From Phytoseiulus persimilis (taxonomy: Eukaryota > Arthropoda > Arachnida > Mesostigmata > Phytoseiidae): 64,000 nucleotides of DNA. Position numbers and translations under genes: made by a program. The notes under the pieces were generated by a model. It had not been told where the DNA came from and did no database searches. It worked only from the letters and a program-made list of their open reading frames with translations. The stretch covers positions 9,244,775 through 9,308,774 of the forward strand of contig CM075104.1 of the NCBI GenBank assembly GCA_037576195.1. Direction: 5' to 3'. Below are positions 32,206 through 47,958 of the stretch, piece by piece; within the stretch, counting starts at the first letter, position 1; each line of letters starts with the position of its first letter.

Positions 32206-32492
32206 TATAAAGAAGAAGAAGCAGGAACGGAAAGGACTCGGGGGAGAGAACTGTGAGAAGAGAAACATCATCAAGCTAGGTTTTTCGGCTGGCTGGGAGG
32301 AATAGCCAGCAGAAGCTACCTCTGAGTTCCCAGCAATCTGGAAACGGAGACAGTTGTGTTGTCCAGAGAAATCACCTTATAACCGAGCGACGAGCTCCGG
32401 CCCTATGTGGGCATCCGAAAGGATTTCTCATGCCGACTCCAAAAAAGAAAAAAATTGATGGGGAGTTGGAAATGCCCAGACTGAAGCGTCGC

Positions 32493-32665
32493 TATCGATC
32501 CATGGAACAGTCAGGTGAATTGCGAAGCTCGCTCCCATCTTCATCGCATCGATCGAATACTCCTTTCACTCCATAACCAGGTGATCCTAGGATGAGATCC
32601 ATTCTAATTCGAGCGGTCGCTAGCTCAAGCTCCGAATTGCCAATCAAAGGAGAGTCCGTCAGCAT
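32493..32665 (-). repeat. Inverted duplication, right copy (possible BEL/Pao-type fossil)
   Basis: Partner of 31045-31215 in opposite orientation, 1.3 kb away. The minus-strand frame through it stays open for about 90 codons and reads RIRMDLILGSPGYGV, loosely like the protease-proximal block of BEL/Pao elements (R-I-D-L-I-L-G). The family call is tentative. It is a fragment. Confidence 0.45.
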
Positions 32666-33092
32666 CCACAACAGATCGGCAGCACACTGCGCAGCGGTGT
32701 GGTCGATCTGGTCAGGGATAGCTAACTGCGATGGTAACGAGAGAAGACGATTGAGATCTTTCATGTTACGCGGAGGAGTGCGGGGATTGGGTAAGGTTAG
32801 GTTTGATCCCTGGCGAGCAGACCGACAGCGAGCGAATCCGCAGAAGTGCAGGGGATTGGTCCTCCTCTTCCTACCGCCAAGTCACCGGAATGACGTGTTC
32901 GGAAAAAGCTTGTTTACATTTTAAGCCACCTAAAAGAGAAATACCGATGATTGTTCTATGCGAGATTCGATTTGGGAAGACGTTCTTTGAACCAAGGCCT
33001 TATTTTCAGCTGAGAGTGTCAGTTGGCGGCGTCTGGAACGTCGCCAACGGAGCTTCAGTCTTCGACTGAGGCTTTTCTTCAACGGCTTCAGC

Positions 33093-33378
33093 TTAGGGTT
33101 GTGCGGGGCTTTCGAAACCAGTGTCTTCTCCGGATCTGCTCGAAGCTTTTTTTGATCCTGCCGAGGTTTTTCTCAATGCCTCCTTAGAGTTCCCTTTGGA
33201 CTTTTTAGCAGGTTCTTCCGATCCCTGTCTCGAGTCTTTCGATTTTTCAGACATCTTGGACTTTGATCCCTTGGATTTCTTCGATTCCTTAGACTCCTTC
33301 GAGTCTTTGGACTTCTACGAGTCCTTGGACTTGTTCGAGTCCGTGGACTTCTTGTATTCATTCGACTTCTTTGACTTC
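33093..33378 (-). pseudogene. Decayed Lys/Ser-rich tail, relative of the 34.4-35.9 kb gene
   Basis: Read on the minus strand, this stretch encodes KSKKSNEYKKS, KSKDSKESKESKKSKGS and similar, then a less repetitive end (EEPAKKSKGNSKEALRKTS) to a stop at 33093. One in-frame stop interrupts the K/S part. Composition and codon pattern match the repeat region of the K/S-rich gene at 34393-35938. Immediately to its right (33380) begins a LINE fragment, so it may be the original tail of that gene cut off by insertion, or a partial second copy. The long Asp/Phe-rich plus-strand frame here is simply its antisense. Confidence 0.55.
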
Positions 33379-33379
33379 C

Positions 33380-34110
33380 CGGATACAGGGGCACCCCGCA
33401 GGGAGGGCCCATTGAGCTGCACGGGACTCTCCTTGCTGCTCGCAGACCTTCCACGGAAGATGAAGGACAAATTCAGGACGGGTACAATCGCGGTGTTCGC
33501 TGACGATATCCTGATTATGCATAAGAACCGGAACCAACTGCAGAAAATGTTGGAGATTCACGGAGTCCGCCTCGGAAGGGAGAAGCTGCGATTGAATCCA
33601 GAGAAGACGATGGTCATGAAGCTGAGAAAAGGGGGGCCATCTAAGCCAGCGAGATCGTATCTCATGGAAAGGAAAAACACTCGAGCTCGTGACAAGCGCA
33701 CAGTACCTAGGCCAACTGCAAACGACGGGAACCTGTTTCACCAACCATATCGAGGAAGTCTGCTGTAAGACAGTCGCCGCTATGCATGCCGAAATACGAG
33801 ACCCCTACCTCCTATCGGTCGACACAGGAAAGAAACTGTTCAGCATCAAAGCAATGCCCAAGCTTGGCAACGGGTTGGGAAGACGATGGCATCACCTAAC
33901 TCCGGGGAATTTCATCACGCTATAGAAATGCTACTGCTCAGTTATGAAGAGGGTCCTCAGAATCTCCAAAAGCAGTCGTAACAGATATGTGCATATACTA
34001 GCTAGCATCGACACACCCTTCGTCGAAATCTTGAGACTGTACGTGAAGGCAACATTGACGACAGCACAACAGGTTTTCATGTTAGCAAAAAGTAGCGGAG
34101 ACGAGAAAAA
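33380..34110 (+). mobile_element. LINE (non-LTR retrotransposon) reverse-transcriptase fragment
   Basis: Starts at a block reading GTPQGGPI in one frame, the RT motif preceding the catalytic loop, then in another frame ADLPRKMK, the catalytic FADDILIM, LEIHGVRLGREKLRLNPEKT and KLRKGG. After a further frame change it reads SAQYLG, the post-catalytic YLG motif. This order is that of the RT domain of jockey/CR1/R1-like non-LTR elements; the clade is not resolved. The endonuclease and most of the 5' part are missing and at least two frame changes are needed, so it is a dead, 5'-truncated copy. It lies next to the decayed K/S tract. Confidence 0.8.
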
Positions 34111-34392
34111 TCGTGGAGGGTGACCCCATGATGGAACGCAAAGAGAGTTGGAGCAAGCCGGGTTCCCAAAAAGACACTTATTCACACGTTAACTGGTGCA
34201 CGGCTACCACCACAAGCTCTGCATCACCCCCAGCTCTGCATCACCCCCGGACGCCACACACTAAACGACGAATGTATATGCACGTGGAGAAGGATGTCCC
34301 CGCTATCATGATTTGTCACGTAAATCGAGACCGAGACTCGAAGAACTCGGTGTTCTAAGTTCTATCATGTAGTATACATGCATTTAATTATT

Positions 34393-35938
34393 TCAATCTA
34401 ACTTCCCGGATTTCTTCGACTTTTCAGATTTTCCGGATTTCTTCGACTCTTTAGATTTTCCGGATTTCTTCGACTTTTTAGATTTTCCGGATTTCTTCGA
34501 CTTCTTAGATTTCCCGGATTGCTTCGACTTCTTAGATTTTCCGGATTCCTTAGACTTCTTGGACTTCTTCGTTTTACCATTCTTGTTCGACTCTTTCGAT
34601 TTTCCGGATTTCTTAGACTTCTTGGACTTCTTTGTTTTACCATTCTTGTTCGACTCTTTCGATTTTTTTGATCGCTTCGACTTACTCTTTTTCTTTGATT
34701 TTTTCGGTTCGTCGGACTTCTTCGAATCCTTTAATTTGTCTGTGGGTTCGGCTTTCTTCGATTTTTCAGACTTCTTGGATTTGATCGACTTCTTGGCTCC
34801 TTTGGACCCTTTCTTGGACCTGCCGCTTTTTTTCGATACTTTCCTGGAATCCCTGGATTTATCGGACTTCTTCGTCTTTTTAGACTTATGTTTCAGCCCT
34901 TTCGACGATTCTTTGGCCAATTCTTTGGACTTCTTGTCTTTGGACGATTTTTTTGACTTCTTATCCTTACTGGTCTTCATCTCTTTTGAACCCGTGGCGT
35001 CTCGCTTGGACTTGTTCGACTTGTCCATTTTCGGAGGCTCGGAGTCGGAAGTTTTCCCAGCACGAGCACTGCTCCGCCCGCAACCATAGCAGGTCCCGCC
35101 AGCCGTTACAGGCGGTTTGATCTCGCCCGCTCTTGGCTTGCCCGATTTTTTGCTAATCGCCTTCGAAACGGGCTTCTTGGAATCGCTCTTGGCTTTCTTC
35201 GATTTGAGTTGCGAATGCTTCTTGGACGAGAGCTGTTTGTGTGATTTCGATTTGACTGACTTTCTAGAGCGTCCCTCGCCTCCGGCGTTGGACTGTTTGC
35301 ACGAGAAGCAAGTACTCGGTTTCTCGAGCTCCGCTTCGAGTCCTCTGAGTTTCTTCCCATTCTTCTTGTGCGAGTTCTCCTTGCCAACCGGATGTTTGAT
35401 CATCTTGTCTATAGCGTTGCTGAAGACTTTGGACGTTTCTCGCTTCGAATCTTTAGCCTTGCACGATTCTAGGTAAGTTTCTAGCCTGCTGGCGAGCTCC
35501 TTTATGTAGCTTGGACTGTCGCATTCGAAAGTGATCTCTTCGAGCTTCACGACTGTTTTCACATGTTTCCCATCCGCCCGTTTTCTCTGGATCTATGGAG
35601 AGATTGATACATCTTAACTGCGATTTCCCGAGTTCCAAGATTCAAGTTCTGTGAAAACCCCGAAGACACACGTCGACCGACGTTGGAGGCTCTAAGGAAG
35701 CGGTCAAGCTACGAGCTGCCGTTCTGCAACTGAGAAGGACTTACTGATGTGCGGGGCTCAGATGCTCCACGATCTCCGGCATTCTGAAATCGGTAAGAGA
35801 AACTCAGCTTCAACGAAACTCGGTGGAACCTACGACTGATGCAAATCATTTTCTGCAGGGGGCATGCAAGACAACAGAACAAACGATTCGGTGGGTTACC
35901 ATCTCCTTGGTCGTCACTGAAACGTCTGCCGCCGTCTC
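34393..35938 (-). CDS. Lysine/serine-rich repeat protein with two CxxC motifs
   Basis: Unrecognised. The main exon is 34393-35592 and the acceptor is ATAG at 35593-35596 or CAG just inside it. Two upstream 39-bp exons keep phase 0: 35745-35783 and 35900-35938. Further 5' exons are unseen. The N-terminal part (VKTVVKLEEITFECDS, YIKELASRLETYLE) looks folded and partly helical. Two short knuckles follow, CFSCK and CYGCG, about 60 residues apart. The C-terminal two thirds is almost only Lys, Ser, Asp, Glu and Gly, ending in 9-residue repeats of SGKSKKSKK type (27-bp units, 34400-34560) and a longer unit with ESNKNGKTKK. Strong basic charge would suit nucleic-acid binding or a secreted matrix role; no localisation signal is seen. 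The end at 34393 may be altered by the neighbouring LINE. Confidence 0.6.
34400..34690 (-). repeat. Coding minisatellite, 27-bp units
   Basis: Tandem units of GATTTCTTCGACTT + TTAGATTTTCCG type on the plus strand encode SGKSKKSKK on the minus strand, at least six copies. To the right lie two copies of a longer unit containing ACCATTCTTGTTCGACTC. Near-identity between units suggests active slippage or unequal exchange. Confidence 0.85.
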
Positions 35939-35939
35939 C

Positions 35940-38900
35940 TGGAAGACGAACAGATATCATTCAGTGTTAGAGGGGCTTCTGGGCTATTCACCAGACCTAA
36001 ACGATGACCTCTGAGGAATGAACTTAGGGGACGTCCTGATTCAACAGATTGAGATATGTGTTTCGATGAATTCTCAGATTTTCCGACGAACCGTGCCCGG
36101 CGGGCCAGGAGCCTGGACCTTGGCTCCGCCTCCTGTGTTGGTTGGCCCATCTGACTCGTCTGCGCCCTCGGCGAGCTACGAAAGAGTGGTCCAGAGGACA
36201 GCTTATTGATTGAATGAAGCCAGGGCTCTGTCATCATTCAGTCATCATGAATCATTGATAATTCATGATTTATGCCCTATTCTCGAACCTCGGTCATTTC
36301 AACAATCCGGACTTCAACTCTTGATTATTTAAACCGCTTCCTGTATCGATTAGTTGAAATAACCGAGGTTGTACTGCATAACACATGAACCGATTTCCGA
36401 TAAACTCACTTACCAGTTGACTCTCACTCTTGGCGGCATCCTGGAAAAAAATGGCTGTTCGTGAACTTGAGTCCCTGGGTCTCATAACTTTACGATGGGA
36501 TCTCCCATTCGATAGGAGTCTGCATGAGGGCCCTGGGGTCAAATATTCGAAAAATATAAGATCTGAAGGTCCCTGAACTGATCTCGGAAGGACAATAACT
36601 CCTCTGCGGTCTTGAGGGTATTGCAGCACCCGTAGGCTACATCACAGAGACGAAAAGTTTCTCTCGAGCACAACGAGTGCATCCAAGTAGCGAATAGGGA
36701 ACGAATCATTGGAGAAGGTTTGAAAAAATCCTGTAAACAGCATCCTGACCTCGGTCGACTGACACACACGTCATGCATCTCCAGTGCGGGAATCGCGGAG
36801 TGTGAGATACACCACTCGAAAGATCGCGAATGTCAAGGGGATTTCATCCCTATCATGCTCGGTATAAGATACGTGGCAGGATTGAAAGCTGAATTAGATT
36901 TACCTGATCCTGCTGCTCGACAATTTTTTCGGATCCCATCTAGGGAAATTTTTCTTCGTTGTCAACGAGCCAATATTCGAATGAGGTTCCTCGCAGACTC
37001 GACTCGAGTTTTTATCGACACGTCGTTATCTCGTTAAATTATTGTAGTCGAAAAGTACACAGAAGATCAGATCTGCTAGGCTCCCCAATGTGATCTGAGC
37101 GTTCTGAATCGTGATCAGGAGCGAGATCTGAGTGCTTTGGTGCCATGATGCTCGTGAAAGGGTCGTACTGGAGTGTGTAAAACTTCACGAAGAAATGAAC
37201 TCTCCGGACGACGAAATTTCTTAACGGAGTTCTTCTCTCCGAGATCCTATTGTGCAAGTACAGTTGCTCGACCACGATTCTCCTCAGACAATCTTCCATT
37301 CTTGGTTGTTTCGGTGGCCGCCATCCGAATGGGGCAGAGCGGAGTCGATGATGCGAGGCAACACTTGCCGCATCCTGCTCACTATGGTTGGGAGTTAAAT
37401 AATCTAAATTTCCTCTGCGGCCCAAGCCACGAAGCTTTGTTTTCCGGCTGAGCCTCTCAGCCAGCCCTCAGAAGTGTCCCGGGATCACCTTTCGGTATTG
37501 CTTCAGTAACACTCCCTATCGCCTCGCAAATCCCATTGCGGGCGGTGGGCTTGGGTCTTAAGAGGGTTCAGATTTGATTCTGATATAAATAAATCCTCTT
37601 TTTACCACTCAAGAAATGTTTGTTGTCGGCCGGGCAGCTACGAAGCTGTCAGGATATTCCACTGCCATGAAACTACCCGGTGAGCAGTTGCGAATCCAAC
37701 AAGGCCGTCGCCTCCCGCGAGTTTTTTTTTCTCGGGCGACATACACGAATGTTCCTGTTTTCCACGAAAAGAATCTCTCGCGTGGAAGGGCCGAGAGCCT
37801 CCTCGGATATCCTCTACTGCTCCACTTGATCCTGCCTTGCAAATCCGAATGGCCCCCTAGACCATTGGTCGGGCCTCAGCCGACAGACTGATGCCTTGAA
37901 AGGGCTTTGAATTCATGAGCCCGGTTACGATGTCTTATGATTCTCGTCCGCTTGCCAATCGGTCAGACGAGATGGGCGAGCTGAAACCTCGTTTGCGGTC
38001 GCCAGATCGCCCAATGAAGTTGTGGCTTGAGCACCGCTGGTCAGTTTCCGCGATTTCCTTCCCGCTCAGGAGACCACCGCGGCTCATTACTCGACCCTAG
38101 GGAGGTTTTCAAACGAGGCGCAAAAGTCATTAACGAGGCATAGGGGTCGCGGAAGAAGCGCGAAGGTGGCTTCTGCGTGCACGTGGATTTTTGAGATTCA
38201 ACGCGCATTTGGCAGCGAAGCCTCCTTGACATGTCTTCTCCTTGCTCGGAATGATTGTCAAATAGGCAGAGGGGGCTCCTTCGAGAGCAGAATTCCACAG
38301 GGTTTCTGTCACCATCGATGCAGCGAGTCCCGATGAATGACGAGTACATGCGCCAGATTTGCCTCGGCGAGAGATTTTCCTGTGGGGTCAGGGCCGGTGA
38401 GCTGTCGCGACGGTGGTTCGATCCAGCGACCTGAACGATGTCAGAGTGGGTATTCTCCGTTTTCGCATACTTGGTATGAGCTCTATCGGCAAAAACGAAG
38501 CGGGAAAATCGAGAGATGAGTTGTTAATAGTATCGCAGTTCCGAGATTCCAACTCTCATGATGGCTTCGCGAATCTGATACGTGAAGGGCTGCACTTTCT
38601 TTACGACGCCAATTCTGTCTATTCATCGTAAGCATCTCTCCCTGCTCGAGATCAGATCGAGTGCACTCATCCTGGTGCTCTGAGCCCAGAAAGTTCAGTC
38701 GGAATGACGCGATACATGGATTCCCACGTTGGAGCGCTTCGATTCATCATCGAACGACGACGCGTGAAACATCCGGAGTCCATTGATGCTGCCGCTGCTG
38801 ACGCGGTTGCTGTCTGTCAGTGGATCGAGATCTCATCTCTTCGGAGGCTTGTTTGAGGGCAGCATGGTCCCTCATCGGTTAGGTCACAGTGGTTGAGCGG

Positions 38901-40200
38901 TCATGCTCCACCGCGGAGAAAACGTTGGAGAAGCTGGGAATGCTCCTTGGAGGGAGCGTGCCGGTAGGCTCAATGTTGGAAACCTTCCGAGTGCTGAGGC
39001 CTTCCACTCAATACATCTACTACGTGGTCAGACGAATCTGACAATCAGTGTCGCAAAGAATCGTTTTCAAATCCGGATTCAAATCGTTACTTTAATCCTG
39101 AGCAGACCAAGATTCGGATTCTGATCTGGATCGTCGAATCCGTATCATCCCCATCTTCGGTGTTGAGAAGAGGAGAAGGTTGAAGCGGAAGAACACCGCT
39201 ACTTCCGGAGCCGTTCTTACAGAAGAATTGCGCGCGTGAAGCCCCTGGAGCGGCTCCTCGGCCAGCAGTTTCTAGGATACTTCGGCTTACGGAGAGTGAT
39301 TGGCTCGAGAGGAAACCTTGGTCGTCCGGCACCGTCGTCGATGTACTTCTCCAATAGTTCGAATCAGCGTTATTGCGAACTCGACAGTCGCTGAGCAAGA
39401 CGGCGATGCGGATGGAATCCCTCTGGCCCGCAGAGACATACTCGCATCTGGTGGAATCGGTAATCTTGGAGGAGATATCCCGAGCATCTGGGTGATTCCT
39501 CCACCCGAGCTCGGGAGAGTATTTTCCGAGTGATTCCTATTTTCAGGCTGACTCAGAAAACTTCGCTGGTCCAGCCGGCTCATAGGCGGGCTACACCCAC
39601 CCGTGTGAGTCGTCATTCCCCCCGAAAAGACTGTCGCTGGAGCCTCATGTCCATGCCGCAGGCACACCGCACACGGGCGAAATATGATGGCTCAGGCAAG
39701 TTCTCGAGCGCTCTCGACGCGGGGCATTATCCAAGAACCCGGGGCTCCGTAGTCTCTCTGTATCGAATTGAATTTTCCGATTGTGTGCGTCTCCCCTCCA
39801 AAAACGATGCCTCGTCATGTTCCATTTCAGCTCCATGAGGCGTACCGCTGCATTGGAAGCCCTCGTTACAAGCCCTCGTTTGAAGTCGTCTGATCTGTGA
39901 ATGATTTGTTCGTATCATTTCTCGGTTTCCTCGATTGGGCAAAGCTTCGCAATATTGCAGTCGAGGGCAACAAAAGAAGGATGGCGTCGTCGGGTCTCCG
40001 CGCAGCGCATGAGGCTTTGCGCTCGAGAAGTGAGTCCTCAATGATGAACCATGGCGAAGAAGTATAAAAATCATTGCTTTATGCTTATGCATTTCAATGG
40101 AAGTCAAAAGTTTGTCTTCCTGTCCGTCCGTCTGTTTGTTTGGGTGTTCGCGATTGACGCCCAAGGCCAGGGTCCGATCAGGATGAGCCCACCTGCATGG
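35940..40200. other. No recognised gene
   Basis: Several open frames occur (plus 38413-38631, plus 39300-39533, minus 37039-37425), some with plausible splice sites, but none shows a known domain. Plus-strand frames at 38.4-39.6 kb may be exons of the gene whose better supported part lies at 40.2-40.8 kb. The frames at 36.0-37.8 kb overlap on both strands and are not called. Confidence 0.35.
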
Positions 40201-40204
40201 TGAA

Positions 40205-40800
40205 CTGCCGGTCACAGGCACCGACACTGAACATCCTTCTGAATCATCGCAGGGACTCGACTTCAATTGTGTTGATGTTAATGTCGACAAGTCGTACTAC
40301 AACGAATCACCTTTATCGAATGGTCCGCTTCTTGCGCTCAACGACCGAAGTCAGCCTTGCGTGAGCCAGGATCAAGGACGGAGTTAACTATAATATACAG
40401 AGCCGCTCCTCTTAGCGAGTTCTTTGAATTTTCAGAGTACATCGAGATTACCTCCTGGGAGGATTTCAGTTCTTGATGTGATCTCTCCGGCAGAGATTGC
40501 TGACGCTGAAGAGAGTACGTGACTAAATCGTATTCCTGGACATCGTCCTTAATGTCACGTATGGAGCATCCGGTGCGGGTTTTTCATGTATCAATCTAGG
40601 GCGTTTTCTTAATGGAGCGAGCGGCGATCGCAGCTCTGCGCATCGTTCTAAATCATCCGCGTATGCCGTGGCGGCTGCCGCGGGGGCGAGGGAGAAAAAT
40701 AATAATAATTCGACGTCGTTTCTCTCGAGTTGGCATCCTCAAGGAATTATGCATGGTCTTCCGGTGAATGAAAGCCTTCTTCGTCCCCTCACAAGGACGT
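40205..40800 (+). CDS. Unrecognised multi-exon gene, internal exons only
   Basis: Three consecutive plus-strand blocks join in phase. Block one ends at 40360 (SNGPLLALNDRSQPC, donor GTGAGC). Block two is 40436-40514 (acceptor TTTTCAG; LPPGRISVLDVISPAEIA; donor GTACGT). Block three is 40600-40800 (acceptor TCTAG; SSAYAVAAAAGAREKNNNN, SWHPQGIMHGLP; donor GTGAGT). The Asn run and Ala run, acidic first block and lack of hydrophobic segments suggest a nuclear or cytoplasmic regulatory protein, but no domain is recognised. Start, end and remaining exons are not resolved, and block one is open in a second frame as well. Confidence 0.4.
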
Positions 40801-40804
40801 GTGA

Positions 40805-41790
40805 GTCACGGAGCGTTCTTCTGCTGCGGCCTGGATTGACAGTTCTCGCCCGAGCTGTTATTACGGGCGACGAATCGGTTCTTGGCTCTTTGTGTGCGTC
40901 TTTCGTATGATCGGTATCACCCCTGCAAACCCCGGAACTTACACTTGCTTATCGGTATCCTTCCACGACGTTTTGCAACTTCTCTTGCAGAGAAATTGAG
41001 AATAGAGCGAGGATTCCCGTATTTGCGTAAGGAACCGACAGCAGCAATTCGGAAACCGACGGAAGAGCTGACTCCAATTTGGTCCATCTTGAACGGCTCC
41101 CAGCAACGACAGGAGTGAGACTTTCCCTCGACGACTCTCGCTCTGTTTGGTGCCTGATTTTTCTTCAAGGCTTCGATCTCGAACCCGCAACCACCAGCAA
41201 CTCAGCTGGAGGCTTTGTGCCATGATCCACCATGCGGGTTCCAGAACTTCTCCTCGTATTTCGTTCGAGCGCGTTGTGGATTTTCCCCGTGGAGGCTTCC
41301 ACTATTCCAGCTCCGAGGAATCTCGGGCATCTATTCACTGGTTAGTTCTGAGTACAAATTTCGAACCCTCCTCATGTCCGTCATGCGTTCCGATGGCGGG
41401 GGCGCAACATTGAATGCAAAACGTTGATGCGGATAAGTGATTGATGGTAGCGACATAATGAGGTTTATTAGAGACTTGGTTTCCGCTCCGCAGAGCTATC
41501 GTCGGTGAACATATGTACAAATGTTGTATTGTTCGAATCCGGTTGCTAGCCTGAGGAGGAGAAAGAAGAAGCAGCAACCGGAATTCTGCGTACGATTTCA
41601 GGACCACGTTGAGCGGGGCAGGGAGTGCTTTTGTTATTCCCTGCTCTCACTGAACGAATGAGATCCGGAGCACGTTTTAGTTATACCAAGCTCTTCTAGC
41701 TCGTTCGCTGTCTTTTTTGCTTGCATCGACGCTAGATGTCGTCATTGTTCGCAGGAGAAGTTTTCACCACATTTCTTGACTTGGTAAACG
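40805..41790. other. No recognised gene
   Basis: Lies between the unrecognised plus-strand exons and the stop of LCMT1. Short frames only; may contain further exons of the plus-strand gene and the LCMT1 3' untranslated region. Confidence 0.4.
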
Positions 41791-41797
41791 GTACTGT

Positions 41798-45730
<3,933 letters not shown>

Positions 45731-45733
45731 GTA

Positions 45734-46372
45734 CAGGGTGGTCAACGTGAGTCGGGAATTTTCTCACCCTTCCTTCTTTTGGTCATAACTCGGTCAAACA
45801 TGTCCGATTCTGGATTCTTCTTATATCGAACGTCTCAAGAGAACCGTTCCAGCTCGTCATCATTTTTTGAATGCAGCAGAGGATGGCCCTCATTCGCTGA
45901 CAAAATGGCGAGGATCGGTCGAAATCACGAGAAAGGGTGACCGATCGCATCAGCATCACAAAAATCTCTCAGCTGTTAGAAAAATGTTGCCTCCGTTCAA
46001 TCGCCCCGTATCTCCCCATGGGAGCCGAGTTCAAGAAATTTTTCGACAGCGAAAAGTTCTTAGATCGGTCCAAACTATCGGACTATGAAAATGCTCGGTC
46101 AAGCCAACATATTTTTGGTTCAAAAATCGAGCTTTTTCAGTTTTTCGGCCTGAAAGAAAAACCCAGATGAGCTCAGTTTCCGGGAGAATGAAACGGTGGT
46201 CACATCGACCCGGCAACCTCATCGTTGGGTAGTTTGGACCATTCTGAGACATCGTCTCCGTCGGGAACTTTTTCGAGTTCGGCTTCGCTGACGAGATACG
46301 GGAGCAATTGCATCGAGGAATAAAAAAAAAGAGGAAGGGTGAGAAAATTCCTCACTCACATCGACCGTTCTG
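45734..46372. mobile_element. Non-autonomous TIR DNA transposon with TA target site
   Basis: A 639-bp element with inverted termini of about 50 bp: the left begins CAGGGTGGTCAACGTGAGT and continues GGAATTTTCTCACCCTTCC; the right end is its complement with a few changes (GGAAGGGTGAGAAAATTCC ... CGGTTCTG-type end). Both sides are flanked by TA (45732-45733 and 46373-46374), as for Tc1/mariner-like elements. Internal frames are short and show no transposase motif, so it depends on a partner. Superfamily is inferred from the TA site only. Confidence 0.85.
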
Positions 46373-46374
46373 TA

Positions 46375-47955
46375 CTCCAGTTGTAAACGCGTCTCACTGA
46401 TTTCCCATTGAAACTCAAATATCACTCGTCTCTAACCACCCCAATCTACAAACACCAATTCTGAACATTGAGCTGTCCGGCAAGTGGCACTTCCACTTCA
46501 TCTTAAATCTTTCTACCTACGTCTTGACTCCGTACTTTCATTGGGTTCACGTAGTCGAGTCCACCTCTACGATTTCGTGCACGACGTTCCTGGTAGTGCA
46601 GTGGAACTCGTTCGAACTTTACTGCGCTCATGAGCAAAGATCGGATTTGTCACTCTGGAGAAGCTTTTTTTCCTCTCTTGGCGCAGATTGGGGATGACAC
46701 GAACGACCTCTCATGTGGAGAATCGGGAAAGAGATGCGTGATGGGAGAGGAACAATCAATACCGGTCGAGCACAAGCACCAAGCACAATTCACGAGGTGA
46801 TTATCCTCTGGATCACCTCGTTCTCGTTGAAATGTCTTGAACCCCCGATTTCGACCGTTTTCTACCTCCCTCCTTCCCAGATTCGTATGTTCCCTTCGTC
46901 TGTGTCTAGGTTACCATTGAGCGTAAATGGTTCCGGACCTGGGGAGTCTGATACATGGGACATCAGCCTGCTCGAAGTTATCATCCGGAGAGATCTTCGT
47001 TCTGGGTGAATGGAGAAATCTACGGACCGAATAGAAACCAATACGCATGCACGGTATACGTCGACGACGAAACACAACTATCGTTTACAAGGATCATAGT
47101 AGGCTTGGGTTTCTTGGAGAAGAAAATTCCCGGAATGTCCTCTGGCCAGGCTCACTCGTAAAACGATAAAACACTGCTACCGTCCAGCGGACGGCTCCAA
47201 CATCTCATAAGCCGATGTCCAGCGGAGAGGCGGTCCGTGATTTTGTCAATCGCAAGACGCTCTCACCTGGCCGGTGCTGTCAAGCCTGTGTTGCATATCG
47301 GAGGTGAGCTCTCGAGTTCGACTTGACGTTCTCACAGTTGCCCTGGAACTTGAATCGATGTACCTGATATCTGTATCTTCATCGTGTCGGTGAGCGATTC
47401 GAAACCGAGAGATGAACGTATCCCCGCCGCTATTATTCGTCACGTATACCCATCCCCCTCGCCGCGAGTCTGAAATTCATCCGGGATGGCAACCCGCTTC
47501 GATATCTTCCAGATACCAATGAGCGGTCAGGCCTGAGGGTTTCGTCGGGCCACTAATAAATTAACGAATGCACCTCGCTCACTGAGGAGCACCCACTTGC
47601 GATAACGGAAGCGAGAGAATTATGGCCCAGGCGGACGTAACATCTGTTTGCCTCCCGCTAAGAGACAAGTGAGTCGTAATTACACGTGAAATGTCGAGAT
47701 ACTTTACCTCCTCGTCCGAGGTAAACTCATTCGCCCCGACGAACGTCAAAGGGGTGGGGGCGGGCTTCTGCACAATGGAGCCATGTCATAATAAAGGTTC
47801 GGTTCGGATGGGCAAGCGACGCGGCCACGCACAAAGCTGAGTCGCTGAGCGATTACTCGAGGCGGCCGAATGGAAGGGGTTTCCACCGTTGAGCACTCAA
47901 CGCTCAAAGAGAGCTGAGTGGGAAGGAGAGATTCTCTAGGATCAACATTTGCTTC
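46375..47955. other. No recognised gene; should hold the ENT A first exon
   Basis: ENT A needs an N-terminal coding exon ending in phase 2 before 47959. I could not identify it. Short frames at 46955-47161 and 47579-47773 show no known domain. Confidence 0.4.
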
Positions 47956-47958
47956 CAG

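Noticed and set aside
33121-33400. Long plus-strand frame rich in Asp, Phe, Leu and Ser
   Set aside because: It is the antisense of the Lys/Ser-rich repeat tract; the same pattern appears at 34559-35089 opposite the K/S-rich gene.
34400-34690. Regular repeats that could look like a CRISPR-type array
   Set aside because: Units are contiguous 27-bp coding repeats without spacers, in a eukaryotic gene.
46955-47161. Plus-strand frame containing YVDDE, reminiscent of a reverse-transcriptase catalytic site
   Set aside because: No flanking RT motif is present in any frame; a four-residue match is expected by chance.
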